Assembly (NCBI RefSeq): GCF_003731765.1
Contig: NZ_MOAL01000004.1
Coordinates: forward strand, 1,674,001 to 1,738,000
From: Pseudomonas chlororaphis
GTDB taxonomy: Bacteria > Pseudomonadota > Gammaproteobacteria > Pseudomonadales > Pseudomonadaceae
Reading direction: 5' to 3'
Length of the DNA: 64,000 nt
Positions 26,322 to 34,381 of this stretch are shown here, piece by piece. Numbering within the stretch: position 1 is the first letter of the stretch; every line of letters starts with the position of its first letter. The notes under the pieces were generated by a model that was given only the letters and a program-made list of their open reading frames with translations, was not told the origin of the DNA and searched no databases. The position numbers and the translations under genes are program-made.

Positions 26322-27653
26322 ATGACTCACCGCAAACCGCTGCGCCGCCTGGCATTGGGCCTGGCCTTGCTGACCGCCGGCCTGACGGCCCAGGTCCAGG
26401 CTGCCGACGAACAGTACTTCCCCTTGCAGAGCTACCGGGTCGGCCCTTACGCCGCCGGCGGCACCGGCTTCTTCGGCGGCTTTATCGATTACCTGCAATA
26501 CATCAACGCCCAGGGCGGGGTGAACGGGGTCAAGCTGACCTGGAGCGAATGCGAGACCGAGTACGTGGTGGAGAAGGGCGTGGAGTGCTACGAGCGTCTC
26601 AAGGGCGGCCTCAACGGGGCCCCAGCAGCGGCCACCAACCCGCTGTCGGTGGGCATCGCCTACGCGACCCTGGAACGCTCAACCGCCGACAAGCTGCCGC
26701 TGATTACCATCAACCACGGGCGCACCGATTCCACTGACGGCAGCGTGTTCCCCTATGTGTTCCCGTTGCAGCTCAACCCGTATTCCGAGGTCTCGGCGAT
26801 CATCAATTACATCGGCCAGCGCGAAGGCGGGGCCGAGCACCTCAAGGGCAAGAAAATTGCCGTGCTCTACCACGGCTCGCCCTACGGCAAGGAAACCAAC
26901 GGGGTACTGGAAACCCTGGCGAAGAACGCCGGTTTCGAGCTGACCCTGCTGGAGGTGCCGCACCCGGGCAACGAGCAGCAATCCCAGTGGCTGAACATCC
27001 GCCGCTTGAAACCCGATTGGGTGATCCTGCGGGGCTGGGGGGTAATGAACCCGGTGGCCCTGAAGTCGGCGCAAAAGGTCGGTTACCCGGCAGACCACAT
27101 CATCGGCAACATCTGGAGCAACTCTGAAGAAGACGTGGTGCCGGCCGGCGCCGCTGCCAAGGGCTTTATCTCCATCACCACTCACCCGTCGGGCACGGAT
27201 TTCCCGGTGCTGCAGGGCATCAAGGGCAAGGTGGTGGACGCTGGCAAGGGCAACCTGGCCGACCCGAAACGCTTTGGCACCGTGTACTACAACCTCGGTG
27301 TGGTGAACGGCATCCTCAACGTCGAGGCCCTGCGCCTGGCCCAGGAGAAATACGGCAACAAACCCCTGACCGGCGAGCAGGTGCGCTGGGGCTTCGAGCA
27401 CTTGAACCTCGATGACGCGCGTTTGCAGGCCCTGGGCGCCAAAGGCCTGGTGCAACCGCTGAAACTGTCCTGCTCGGACCATGAAGGTGGCGGTGCGGTG
27501 CGCTTCCAGCAGTGGGACGGCCAGCGCTGGAACCTGATCAGCGATTGGGTGCAGGCCGACCGTGCCTTGCTGCGGCCGTTGATCGAGGCTTCGGCCGCGC
27601 AATACGCCAAGGAAAAAGGCATCACCCCGCGCAATTGCAGCCAGGAGCAATAA
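26322..27653 (+). CDS. LivK-type periplasmic binding protein of the Liv-like system
   Basis: 443 aa with a signal peptide ending near AQVQAADE. Type 1 periplasmic binding domain: YRVGPYAAGGTGFFGGFIDYL, INAQGGVNGVKL, IAVLYHGSPYGKE and SEEDVVPAGAAAKGF. Members of this subgroup bind aromatic or acyl compounds rather than only branched-chain amino acids. Placed in an operon with a sigma54 promoter of the sulfur type, a sulfur-containing organic acid is a reasonable inference. Confidence 0.9.
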   Translation: MTHRKPLRRLALGLALLTAGLTAQVQAADEQYFPLQSYRVGPYAAGGTGFFGGFIDYLQYINAQGGVNGVKLTWSECETEYVVEKGVECYERLKGGLNGAPAAATNPLSVGIAYATLERSTADKLPLITINHGRTDSTDGSVFPYVFPLQLNPYSEVSAIINYIGQREGGAEHLKGKKIAVLYHGSPYGKETNGVLETLAKNAGFELTLLEVPHPGNEQQSQWLNIRRLKPDWVILRGWGVMNPVALKSAQKVGYPADHIIGNIWSNSEEDVVPAGAAAKGFISITTHPSGTDFPVLQGIKGKVVDAGKGNLADPKRFGTVYYNLGVVNGILNVEALRLAQEKYGNKPLTGEQVRWGFEHLNLDDARLQALGAKGLVQPLKLSCSDHEGGGAVRFQQWDGQRWNLISDWVQADRALLRPLIEASAAQYAKEKGITPRNCSQEQ

Positions 27654-27658
27654 ACCCC

Positions 27659-28426
27659 ATGAGCCAGCGCCCGGAAAGCGACCCGCCGTTGCTGCAGGTC
27701 GAACAGGTGGAAGTCTTCTACGAGCAGTCGATCCTTGCCTTGCGCGGTGTGTCGCTGCAGGTGGCGGCGGGGCAGATGGTGGCGTTGCTGGGGGCCAATG
27801 GCGCCGGCAAGAGCACCACCCTCAAGGCCATTTCCAGCCTGGTTCGCGCCGAACGCGGCGAAGTGGTCAAGGGCCGGGTGCTGTATCAGGGCCGCGACAT
27901 CACCCACGCCGACCCTGCCAGCCTGGTGCTGGCGGGGCTGGCCCAGGTGCTTGAAGGGCGGCATTGCTTCACCCATCTGAATGTCGAGCAGAACCTGTTG
28001 CTCGGCGGTTTTGCCGGACGGCCGTCGCGCCAGGTGCTGAACCAGCGCCTGGAGCGCATCTACGGCTACTTCCCCCGTTTGCGTCTGCTGCGCAAGCGCC
28101 TGACCGGCTACACCTCCGGCGGCGAGCAGCAGATGGTCGCCATTGGCCGGGCGCTGATGTCCGAGCCCCGGTTGCTGTTGTTGGATGAACCGTCCATGGG
28201 CCTGGCCCCCCAGGTCGTGGAGGAGATTTTCGAGACCTTGGGCCGGCTCAACCGCGAACAAGGGTTGAGCCTGCTGGTGGCCGAGCAGAACATCAACATC
28301 GCCCTGGACTACGCCGACTACGCCTATGTGCTGGAGAACGGGCGCGTGGTGGACGCCGGGGCGGCGTCTGAACTGGCCGCCAGCGACGACCTGCAGAATT
28401 ACTACCTGGGGGCGCTGGCCGGCTGA
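27659..28426 (+). CDS. LivF-like ABC transporter ATPase
   Basis: 255 aa. Walker A GANGAGKST, LEGRHCF loop, signature region TSGGEQQM, Walker B LLLLDEPSMGLAP, and AEQNIN in place of the switch His, which is usual for LivF. The start is ATG 27659; the longer frame lies inside the previous gene. It ends the six-gene operon and converges, with 1 nt between stops, on the GGDEF gene. Confidence 0.92.
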   Translation: MSQRPESDPPLLQVEQVEVFYEQSILALRGVSLQVAAGQMVALLGANGAGKSTTLKAISSLVRAERGEVVKGRVLYQGRDITHADPASLVLAGLAQVLEGRHCFTHLNVEQNLLLGGFAGRPSRQVLNQRLERIYGYFPRLRLLRKRLTGYTSGGEQQMVAIGRALMSEPRLLLLDEPSMGLAPQVVEEIFETLGRLNREQGLSLLVAEQNINIALDYADYAYVLENGRVVDAGAASELAASDDLQNYYLGALAG

Positions 28427-28427
28427 T

Positions 28428-29612
28428 TCAGGCCACTACTTCCACCCGGTCGCGCTGTTGCTTGGCCCGGTACAGGGCCTTGTCGACTTCGCCCAGCAGG
28501 GCTTCGAAACTCCACTGCGCCGGTAAGGCGCAGACATCGGCCAGCCCGGCACTGAAGGTCATCTGCAGCGGTGGCTGCTGGCCCTGACGCTGCAACTCCT
28601 CGCGCAACCGCTGAAGAAATTGCCGGGCCTGGTGCACATCGGTTCCGGGCAGCATCAGCAGGAATTCCTCGCCCCCCCAACGCACGAACACATCCCCCTG
28701 GCGCTTGAGGCGGAACACGCTGGCAGCAAAGCGTTGCAGGGCCGCATCGCCAGTGGCGTGGCCGTGGTGGTCGTTGATGCGTTTGAAGTTGTCCAGGTCG
28801 ATCATCGCCAGGGTCAGGGGCGTGCGCAGCTGCCGGGCGCGGCTCCACTGGTCATTGATGATCGGCGCCGCGCCCCGACGGTTGAGGGCCCCGGTCAGGG
28901 TGTCGGTGATGCTCAACTGGAAGGCCTGTTGGCGCAGTTGCTCCTGAAGCATCAGGGCGAAACTCAGGGTGAATAGGAACGACACCATGAAATCCATCAC
29001 CAGGGCGCCGATGCTCGGCAGGTCCGGGCTGTCGAACGCCAGCGGCGGCACGGGATCGACCAGGGTGCTGAACAGCGACGAGGCGTGGAACAGGATCAGC
29101 GCGGTGTGCCCGGCGATCAGGCCCCAGGCCCCGCGATAACGTTGCTTGAGGGCCCAGGCCGCGCGCAATTGCTGGCCGATGCTCAGCAGCACGATAAAAA
29201 AGAACCAGGGCAGCAGGTAGGAACTGTGCAGTAGTGCCACCGCGCCGACGGTATAGACCAGCGGCAGGAGCAGCACCCGATCCAGGGGCCAGCCATGGCC
29301 GCCACGGCGCCCGAATAGCTGCTCCAGGGCCAGGGTGTGGGCACCGATGGCCGCCAGCAGCAGGGCGATGCCCGACACCAGTTCCTGGGGTGGGGTCAGC
29401 AGCCCGAGCCAGGCATAGCCGTCGCCCAGTACACCGGGTTGCAGCAGCACCACGCCGCGGTAGGCGGTCAGCAACAGGTCCCCGGCCAGCCACCAGCGCA
29501 ACGCGCCGCCGGACGTGCCAAGGCCGAAATACGACAGGCACAGCACCAGGGCGGTGAGCAGGCCGAAGGGAATAAGGATCAGCGACAGGGTGACGGGATC
29601 GTTCAGCAGCAT
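28428..29612 (-). CDS. Membrane-anchored GGDEF diguanylate cyclase
   Basis: About 394 aa. Seven hydrophobic segments make up the N-terminal 220 residues, followed by a GGDEF domain (SITDTLTGALNRRG, IDLDNFKRINDHHGH, active site GGEEF). The inhibitory I-site RQGD lies exactly five residues before GGEEF, so product feedback is expected. The ATG at 29610-29612 was chosen; a TTG seven codons upstream is the alternative and neither has a clear ribosome-binding site. It would synthesise c-di-GMP at the membrane and is functionally opposite to the EAL regulator at 282-1472. Its link to the sulfur genes is positional only. Confidence 0.88.
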   Translation of the reverse strand: MLLNDPVTLSLILIPFGLLTALVLCLSYFGLGTSGGALRWWLAGDLLLTAYRGVVLLQPGVLGDGYAWLGLLTPPQELVSGIALLLAAIGAHTLALEQLFGRRGGHGWPLDRVLLLPLVYTVGAVALLHSSYLLPWFFFIVLLSIGQQLRAAWALKQRYRGAWGLIAGHTALILFHASSLFSTLVDPVPPLAFDSPDLPSIGALVMDFMVSFLFTLSFALMLQEQLRQQAFQLSITDTLTGALNRRGAAPIINDQWSRARQLRTPLTLAMIDLDNFKRINDHHGHATGDAALQRFAASVFRLKRQGDVFVRWGGEEFLLMLPGTDVHQARQFLQRLREELQRQGQQPPLQMTFSAGLADVCALPAQWSFEALLGEVDKALYRAKQQRDRVEVVA

Positions 29613-29766
29613 GGTCGTGCGATTCGAAAGCAAGGGGGGCAGGGAGTGTGGAGTGCCTTACCGCGGGCTTGTGCTCGCACGCTGGTGGGAAAACCGCGCC
29701 ATTATGGCAGAGCCGCGCGGTATGCAAACCTGTGCTGATGCGCCGTCTGGCGCCTGGTTGAAACGG

Positions 29767-29802
29767 GCCCGCCCCAGGTGCCGTTGATTCCCTGGGGCGG
29801 GC
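29767..29802 (-). terminator. Strong hairpin downstream of the DszA-like gene
   Basis: GCCCGCCCCAGG at 29767-29778 and CCTGGGGCGGGC at 29791-29802 form a 12-bp stem with a 12-nt loop, 5 nt beyond the stop at 29808. Read on the minus strand it is followed by CCGTTTC, a short T-tract only. Confidence 0.65.
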
Positions 29803-29807
29803 ACCGC

Positions 29808-31184
29808 TTACGGGGCGAAGCGGAACGAGGCGCCGTAGGCCGAGGCTGGCAGGTGGCTGGCACCGTCGGCACGCAAGCGTGAGCGAAAGGTCCCGCGCTG
29901 CGGCTGGGTGCGATACAGCCCGCGCTTTTGCAGTTCGGGAATCACCAGTTCGACGAAGTCTTCAAGGCTGCTCGGGCTGATCAGCGGGTTGAGCATGTAG
30001 CCACTGGTGCCGGAGATCCGCGCATGTTCCTCGATGCGCTGGGCCACCTGCTGCGGGGTGCCCACCAGAATCAGGTCGCTGCCGCGGGTGACCTGGGCGA
30101 AACGCTGTTTGACGTCGCCGGCGGTCAACGGCTTGCCGCTGCCATCGGGGCGCATGACGTAAGAGGTCAGGCCCTCAGTGTGGGTGGACAGGGCTTCGTT
30201 GTCGGCATAGCGGCTGATGTCGATGCCGGTGTCGCCGGCGTAGCTCACCAGTTGCGCCTGCAAGTGGTAGTTGCTTTGCAGCTCGGCGTATTTGCGCTGG
30301 GCTTCGATCTCGGTCTTGGCGGTGACGATGCGCAACACGGTCAGGGATTTCACATCCTCGGCCTGGCGCCCGCGCGCCCGTGCTTGGGCCCAGATGTCCT
30401 CCAGGCCCTGGCGGATGTCCACCGGGTTGGATTTGGCGATAAAGATCAGCTCGGCATGCTTGGCTGCGAATTCCCGGCCACGGCCCGACCAGCCGGCCTG
30501 GATCAGCAGCGGCGTGCGTTGCGGCGAAGGCGAGCACAGGTGCGGCCCGGCCACTCGGTAATGCTCGCCCACATGGTTGATCGGGCGTACCCGGTCGCCG
30601 CGGGCATAGGTTTGCCGGGATTTGTCGGCCAGCACCGCGTCATCGGCCCAACTGCCTTCCCAGAGCTTGTAGGCCACATCGAGAAACTCCTCGGCGCGCT
30701 CATAGCGGTCATCGTGCTTGATCATCTGCTCCAGGCCGAAGTTGCGTGCGGCGCTGGACAGGTAGGAGGTGACGATGTTCCAGCCCACACGGCCATTGGT
30801 CAGGTGGTCCAGGGTGCTGAAGCGCCGGGCGTGCGTGAACGGGTGTTCATAGCTGGTGCTGACCGTGACCCCGAAGGCCAGGTTTTCGGTGATCGCCGCC
30901 AGCGCCGGGATCAGCAGCAAAGGATCATTGGCCGGCGCTTCCACGGCCCATTTCAAGGCGGCGTCGGCGTTGCCGCCCAACACGTCGTAGAACCCCAGTA
31001 CGTCGCCGAAAAACAGCATGTCCAGGTGGGCCTGATCGGCGATTCGCGCCAGGTTCGACCAGTAACTCAGGGAGTTGATGCTCAGGCGTTCATCGGCGGG
31101 GTGGGTCCACAGGCTCGGCGCGCCGCCGCAGCCGACACTGGCTTGCTCGTAGAGGGCAAACAACAAAGGGGTTGGATCGGACAT
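29808..31184 (-). CDS. DszA/NtaA/SnaA-family flavin-dependent monooxygenase
   Basis: 458 aa, close to DszA (about 450 aa). Family segments: LSYWSNLARIADQAHLDMLFFGD, TLDHLTNGRVGWNIVTSYL, HDDRYERAEEFLDVAYKLWEG, HVGEHYRVAGPHLCSPSPQRTP and IQAGWSGRGREFAAKHAELIFI (each is a hallmark of this branch of the luciferase-like superfamily). These enzymes use FMNH2 from a separate reductase; DszA opens dibenzothiophene sulfone to a sulfinate. AGGA is 8 nt before the ATG. It sits downstream of an SsuBC-type importer and has the TTTTATGGAATAAAA element about 110 bp upstream. Substrate is inferred only as an organosulfur ring or sulfone compound. Confidence 0.88.
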   Translation of the reverse strand: MSDPTPLLFALYEQASVGCGGAPSLWTHPADERLSINSLSYWSNLARIADQAHLDMLFFGDVLGFYDVLGGNADAALKWAVEAPANDPLLLIPALAAITENLAFGVTVSTSYEHPFTHARRFSTLDHLTNGRVGWNIVTSYLSSAARNFGLEQMIKHDDRYERAEEFLDVAYKLWEGSWADDAVLADKSRQTYARGDRVRPINHVGEHYRVAGPHLCSPSPQRTPLLIQAGWSGRGREFAAKHAELIFIAKSNPVDIRQGLEDIWAQARARGRQAEDVKSLTVLRIVTAKTEIEAQRKYAELQSNYHLQAQLVSYAGDTGIDISRYADNEALSTHTEGLTSYVMRPDGSGKPLTAGDVKQRFAQVTRGSDLILVGTPQQVAQRIEEHARISGTSGYMLNPLISPSSLEDFVELVIPELQKRGLYRTQPQRGTFRSRLRADGASHLPASAYGASFRFAP

Positions 31185-31292
31185 CGAGGGTTCCTGAAAA
31201 GTCGCTGGGGGCAGGGGCGCGGGCGGGTGTTGAGGCACCCGCCACGCACGCATTCATATATTTAAACGCACTATAAAAATGCCTTGTACGAC

Positions 31293-31307
31293 TTTTATGG
31301 AATAAAA
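31293..31307. promoter_or_regulatory. AT-rich palindrome TTTTATGGAATAAAA upstream of the DszA-like gene
   Basis: Identical 15-mer to the element at 5519-5533, with the same C before it, about 110 bp upstream of the ATG. AT-rich sequence continues to 31250. This 31185-31348 gap has no sigma54-type sequence, so this gene may use a different activator. Confidence 0.5.
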
Positions 31308-31348
31308 GCCGAGCTTCGAGCTATATCGCCCCCCGGCGCAAACGGCCC

Positions 31349-32143
31349 TCAGTGGCCCACCAGTTCCTCCAGCAATTGCTCCTTGTAACCCTGTAGGACG
31401 GGCGAGGAGCGTTCCCGGGGATGGGGCAGGTCCACGCGGATTTCATGCTTGATCCGTCCCGGGTGGGCGTCCATGACAATGACTCGGTCGCCCAGGTACA
31501 GGGCTTCCTCGATGTCGTGGGTGACCATGATCACCGTGCAGCGCTGCTGCACCCAGATGCGCTGCAGCTCGTGCTGCAGGCGCACCCGGGTCAAGGCGTC
31601 GAGGGCCCCCAGGGGCTCGTCCAGCAGCAACACCTTGGGTTTATTGATCAGCGCCCGAGCAATCGCCGCGCGCTGCGCCATGCCGCCGGACAGTTGGTGC
31701 GGGTAGGCGTCTTCAAAGCCCTCGAGGTTGACCAGGGCGATGTGCTCGGCCACCAGGCGCTGCTTTTCGGCGGCCGACAACGGGTGGTTCTTCAGCGCCA
31801 GGGCAATGTTCTGGCGCAAGGTCATCCAGGGAAACAACCGGTGGTCCTGGAACACGATGCCGCGCTCCAGGCTGGCGCCGACCACGGGTTGGCCATCGAG
31901 CAGGATCTGCCCCTGATAATCGCGCTCCAGGCCGACCATCAGCCGCAGCAGGGTGGATTTGCCGCAACCGCTGGCGCCGACAATGCTAACGAACTCCCCG
32001 GGGCGCACCTGCAGGTCGATGTTCTCCAGCACCGGCAGGGCCTGGCCCTGGATCCGGTAGGTTTTGCTCAGGCTGCGGACTTCCAGGGCACCAGTGGCTT
32101 GGGTCAGGCTCGCCTGGGGCGGGTGTTGGGCGATTGCATTCAT
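31349..32143 (-). CDS. SsuB/TauB-like ABC transporter ATPase
   Basis: 264 aa. Walker A GASGCGKST, Q-loop FQDHRLFPW, signature LSGGMAQR, Walker B VLLLDEPLGALD, switch His THDIEEAL. It belongs to the nitrate/sulfonate/taurine importer group. It is third in a permease-permease-ATPase operon with gaps of 10-12 nt. Confidence 0.9.
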   Translation of the reverse strand: MNAIAQHPPQASLTQATGALEVRSLSKTYRIQGQALPVLENIDLQVRPGEFVSIVGASGCGKSTLLRLMVGLERDYQGQILLDGQPVVGASLERGIVFQDHRLFPWMTLRQNIALALKNHPLSAAEKQRLVAEHIALVNLEGFEDAYPHQLSGGMAQRAAIARALINKPKVLLLDEPLGALDALTRVRLQHELQRIWVQQRCTVIMVTHDIEEALYLGDRVIVMDAHPGRIKHEIRVDLPHPRERSSPVLQGYKEQLLEELVGH

Positions 32144-32153
32144 GTCTTGGCCT

Positions 32154-32915
32154 TCAGCGGGTAGGGCGCCAGCGCAGCAGGCGGCGGCTCAGCAGGGAAA
32201 ACAGCAGGTTCATCAGGTAGCCACACAGGCCGATGCACAGCACGCAGAGGACGATCACCTCCATGCGTGAACCGGCCTCGGCATTCATCATCAGGTTGCC
32301 CAGGCCGGCGCCGGACGACAGGAACAGCTCGCTGCCCACCGTGGTCACCCAGGCAAAGGCCAGGGCCTGCAAGGCGCCGGTGGCGATGCTCGGCAAGGCC
32401 GCGGGAAACAGCACATGGCGCAGTTGCTGCCAGCGACCCAGCACCAGCACCTGGCCCACTTCGCGGTAGCGCTGCTCCACCTGGCTGAAGCCCAGGTAGG
32501 TGTTGAGCACCATGGGGTAGAAGGCGGCGAGGCTGACAATCAGCACCTTGGAAAACTCGCCGTTGCCGAACCACATGGCGATCAGCGGGATCCAGCCGAG
32601 CATCGGCACCTGGCGGATCGAATGGAACAACGGCCCCACCAGCCGATTGGCCACCGCCGAAAAGGCCATCAGCGCGCCCAGCAACACCCCGAACAGGATC
32701 CCCAGCAGCAGGCCGCCGCTGGTGCGGGCCAGGCTGGCCAGGAGGTTGACCAGCAGTTCACCGTTGCCCAGCAATTCGACCAGGGCGCTGCCGATGGTCG
32801 ACAACGGCACGAACGCATAGGCCCCGGCGGCGTCCTGGCGGGACAGGTATTCCCAGAGCGCGAGCAACAGCAGGGGCAGCAGCGCGCCGCGGGTTTTTTT
32901 CAACAAAGCGATCAT
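32154..32915 (-). CDS. SsuC-like ABC transporter permease (second of two)
   Basis: 253 aa with about six membrane segments. The coupling loop is REVGQVLVLGRWQQLRHVLFP (a slightly divergent EAA loop), and the family segment SIRQVPMLGWIPLIAMWFGNGE is present. It lies 12 nt from the other permease gene. Two non-identical permeases in one operon suggest a heterodimeric channel, unusual for SsuC/TauC systems, which normally use a homodimer. Confidence 0.88.
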   Translation of the reverse strand: MIALLKKTRGALLPLLLLALWEYLSRQDAAGAYAFVPLSTIGSALVELLGNGELLVNLLASLARTSGGLLLGILFGVLLGALMAFSAVANRLVGPLFHSIRQVPMLGWIPLIAMWFGNGEFSKVLIVSLAAFYPMVLNTYLGFSQVEQRYREVGQVLVLGRWQQLRHVLFPAALPSIATGALQALAFAWVTTVGSELFLSSGAGLGNLMMNAEAGSRMEVIVLCVLCIGLCGYLMNLLFSLLSRRLLRWRPTR

Positions 32916-32927
32916 TCGAGGGGGCTC

Positions 32928-33695
32928 CTAGCGGGTCTGCCAGCGCAGCAGTCGCCGCTCCAGGCGGCGGAAGGAAAAGTCCAGGGCAAAGCCGATCAAC
33001 CCAGTGACGATCACCCCGACCATCACCACGTCGATGCGCAGCATCTGCCGGCTCATTTCAATCATCTGCCCCAGGCCGCTGTCGGCGGCCAGCAGCTCGG
33101 TGGCCACCAACACCACCCAGGCTCGGGTCAGGCTGATGCGAAAGCCGGTAATGATCGGCGGGGCGGCGGCGGGCAGGGCGATTTCGCGGACCAGGGTCGG
33201 CCAGCGCAACTGATAGACGTCGGCCACTTCGAAGTAGCTGCGGGGGATGGCCTTGACCCCCTCGCTGGCCGCCAGGGCCACCGGGAAAAACGCGGTTTTG
33301 GCGACGATGACGATCTTGAAGGTTTCATCGATGCCCAACAGCAGCACGAACATCGGGATCAGGGCGATGCTGGGGATCTGCCGCAGGCTGTGGAACAGCG
33401 GCGCGCAGTAAGCCTCGACGTTTTTCGACAGGGCCATCAGCACGCCAAAGGCCAGCCCGCTGAACGCACCGATGGCGAACCCCAGGCCCAGGCGCGACAG
33501 GCTGTTATCCAAGTGCTCCAGCAGTTCCCCGCTGGCCAGCAAGGCTTCGAAGGTTTGCCATACCTGGGCCGGCGGAACCAGCAAGTTGCGCGGAAAAATC
33601 CCCGCATTGGCCACCAGGTGCCAGAGCAACAGCAAGGCAACGGGCGAGATCACCCAAGTCAAGGCATTGAAGACAGGACGAACAAAACGAGCCAT
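32928..33695 (-). CDS. SsuC-like ABC transporter permease (first of two)
   Basis: 255 aa. The real start is the ATG at 33693-33695 (MARFVRPVFN...), because an upstream in-frame extension would run through the sigma54 promoter and the REP cluster. Family segments: SLRQIPSIALIPMFVLLLGIDE, SYFEVADVYQLRWPTLVREIALP. It is the promoter-proximal gene of an importer operon that has no binding-protein gene. Confidence 0.88.
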   Translation of the reverse strand: MARFVRPVFNALTWVISPVALLLLWHLVANAGIFPRNLLVPPAQVWQTFEALLASGELLEHLDNSLSRLGLGFAIGAFSGLAFGVLMALSKNVEAYCAPLFHSLRQIPSIALIPMFVLLLGIDETFKIVIVAKTAFFPVALAASEGVKAIPRSYFEVADVYQLRWPTLVREIALPAAAPPIITGFRISLTRAWVVLVATELLAADSGLGQMIEMSRQMLRIDVVMVGVIVTGLIGFALDFSFRRLERRLLRWQTR

Positions 33696-33731
33696 GGCAA
33701 TTCTTACTTCAGCGAAATACCCCTGACCCAT

Positions 33732-33747
33732 CGCAAGACCTGTGCCA
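33732..33747 (-). promoter_or_regulatory. Sigma54 (-24/-12) promoter of the two-permease importer operon
   Basis: Minus-strand TGGCACAGGTCTTGCG fits TGGCAC-N5-TTGC with GG and GC 10 nt apart, 37 nt before the ATG. The nearest palindrome of the activator type is about 620 bp away (34354-34369), beyond a REPIN array. Confidence 0.82.
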
Positions 33748-33787
33748 CCTGCACGGCAAGATTGTGCGACGTTATTGGGGGGGCTGT

Positions 33788-34320
33788 TGTGTATGAGCTG
33801 GCTTGCCAGCGATGGCGGGTTTAAGGGCGCTGCAAGCGTCAAGTTGCAAGCTTCAAGGGCCCTATCGCCGGCAAGCCGGCTCCTACAGGTGGGGGCGTCG
33901 GGGAGGATGTTGTGTAGGAGCTGGCTTGCCAGCGATGGCGGTTTTAAGGGGGCTGCAAGCGTCAAGTTGCAAGCTTCAAGGGCCCTATCGCCGGCAAGCC
34001 GGCTCCTACAGGTGGGGGGGCGTCGGTGAGACGGGGTTGGGTCTGACGTGTTGGGGAGGATGTCGTGTAGGAGCTGGCTTGCCAGCGATGGCGGGTTTAA
34101 GGGCGCTGCAAGCGTCAAGTTGCGAGCTTCAAGGGGCCCATCGCCGGCAAGCCGGCTCCTACAGGTGGGGGGCGTCGGTGAGACGGGGTTGGGTCTGACG
34201 TGTTGGGGAGGATGTCGTGTAGGAGCTGGCTTGCCAGCGATGGCGGGTTTAAGGGCGCTGCAAGCGTCAAGTTGCGAGCTTCAAGGGGCCCATCGCCGGC
34301 AAGCCGGCTCCTACAGGTGG
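33788..34320. repeat. Array of four REPIN units
   Basis: Four units of about 103-105 bp begin at 33788, 33913, 34066 and 34218. Each has a left REP (GTAGGAGCTGGCTTGCCAGC, degenerate as GTATGAGC in unit 1), a spacer with GCAAGCGTCAAGTTG, and a right inverted REP (GCCGGCAAGCCGGCTCC). Units 3 and 4 plus their 47-bp linker are essentially identical (152-bp period), showing recent tandem duplication. The 33696-34381 gap contains no gene. Confidence 0.92.
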
Positions 34321-34353
34321 GACGGTGTTGGGTGATGCTCAGGCAGCAATGGC

Positions 34354-34369
34354 TGCTGCCTGGGCAACA
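34354..34369. promoter_or_regulatory. Activator-type palindrome TGYTG-N6-CARCA next to the TonB receptor stop
   Basis: TGCTGCCTGGGCAACA matches the 16-bp motif. It overlaps a longer inverted repeat with 9-bp arms CAGGCAGCA (34340-34348) and TGCTGCCTG (34354-34362). The likely target is the sigma54 promoter at 33732-33747, unusually far away because the REPIN array lies between. A terminator role for the larger hairpin is possible, but no T-tract follows. Confidence 0.5.
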
Positions 34370-34381
34370 CCGAAGCAGCAA

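Noticed and set aside
33788..34320. CRISPR-like array from regularly spaced repeats
   Set aside because: The repeats are inward-facing palindromic REP pairs with conserved linkers, present at other intergenic sites, with no unique spacers and no cas genes. Arrays at 43198, 47246 and 51207 are the same.
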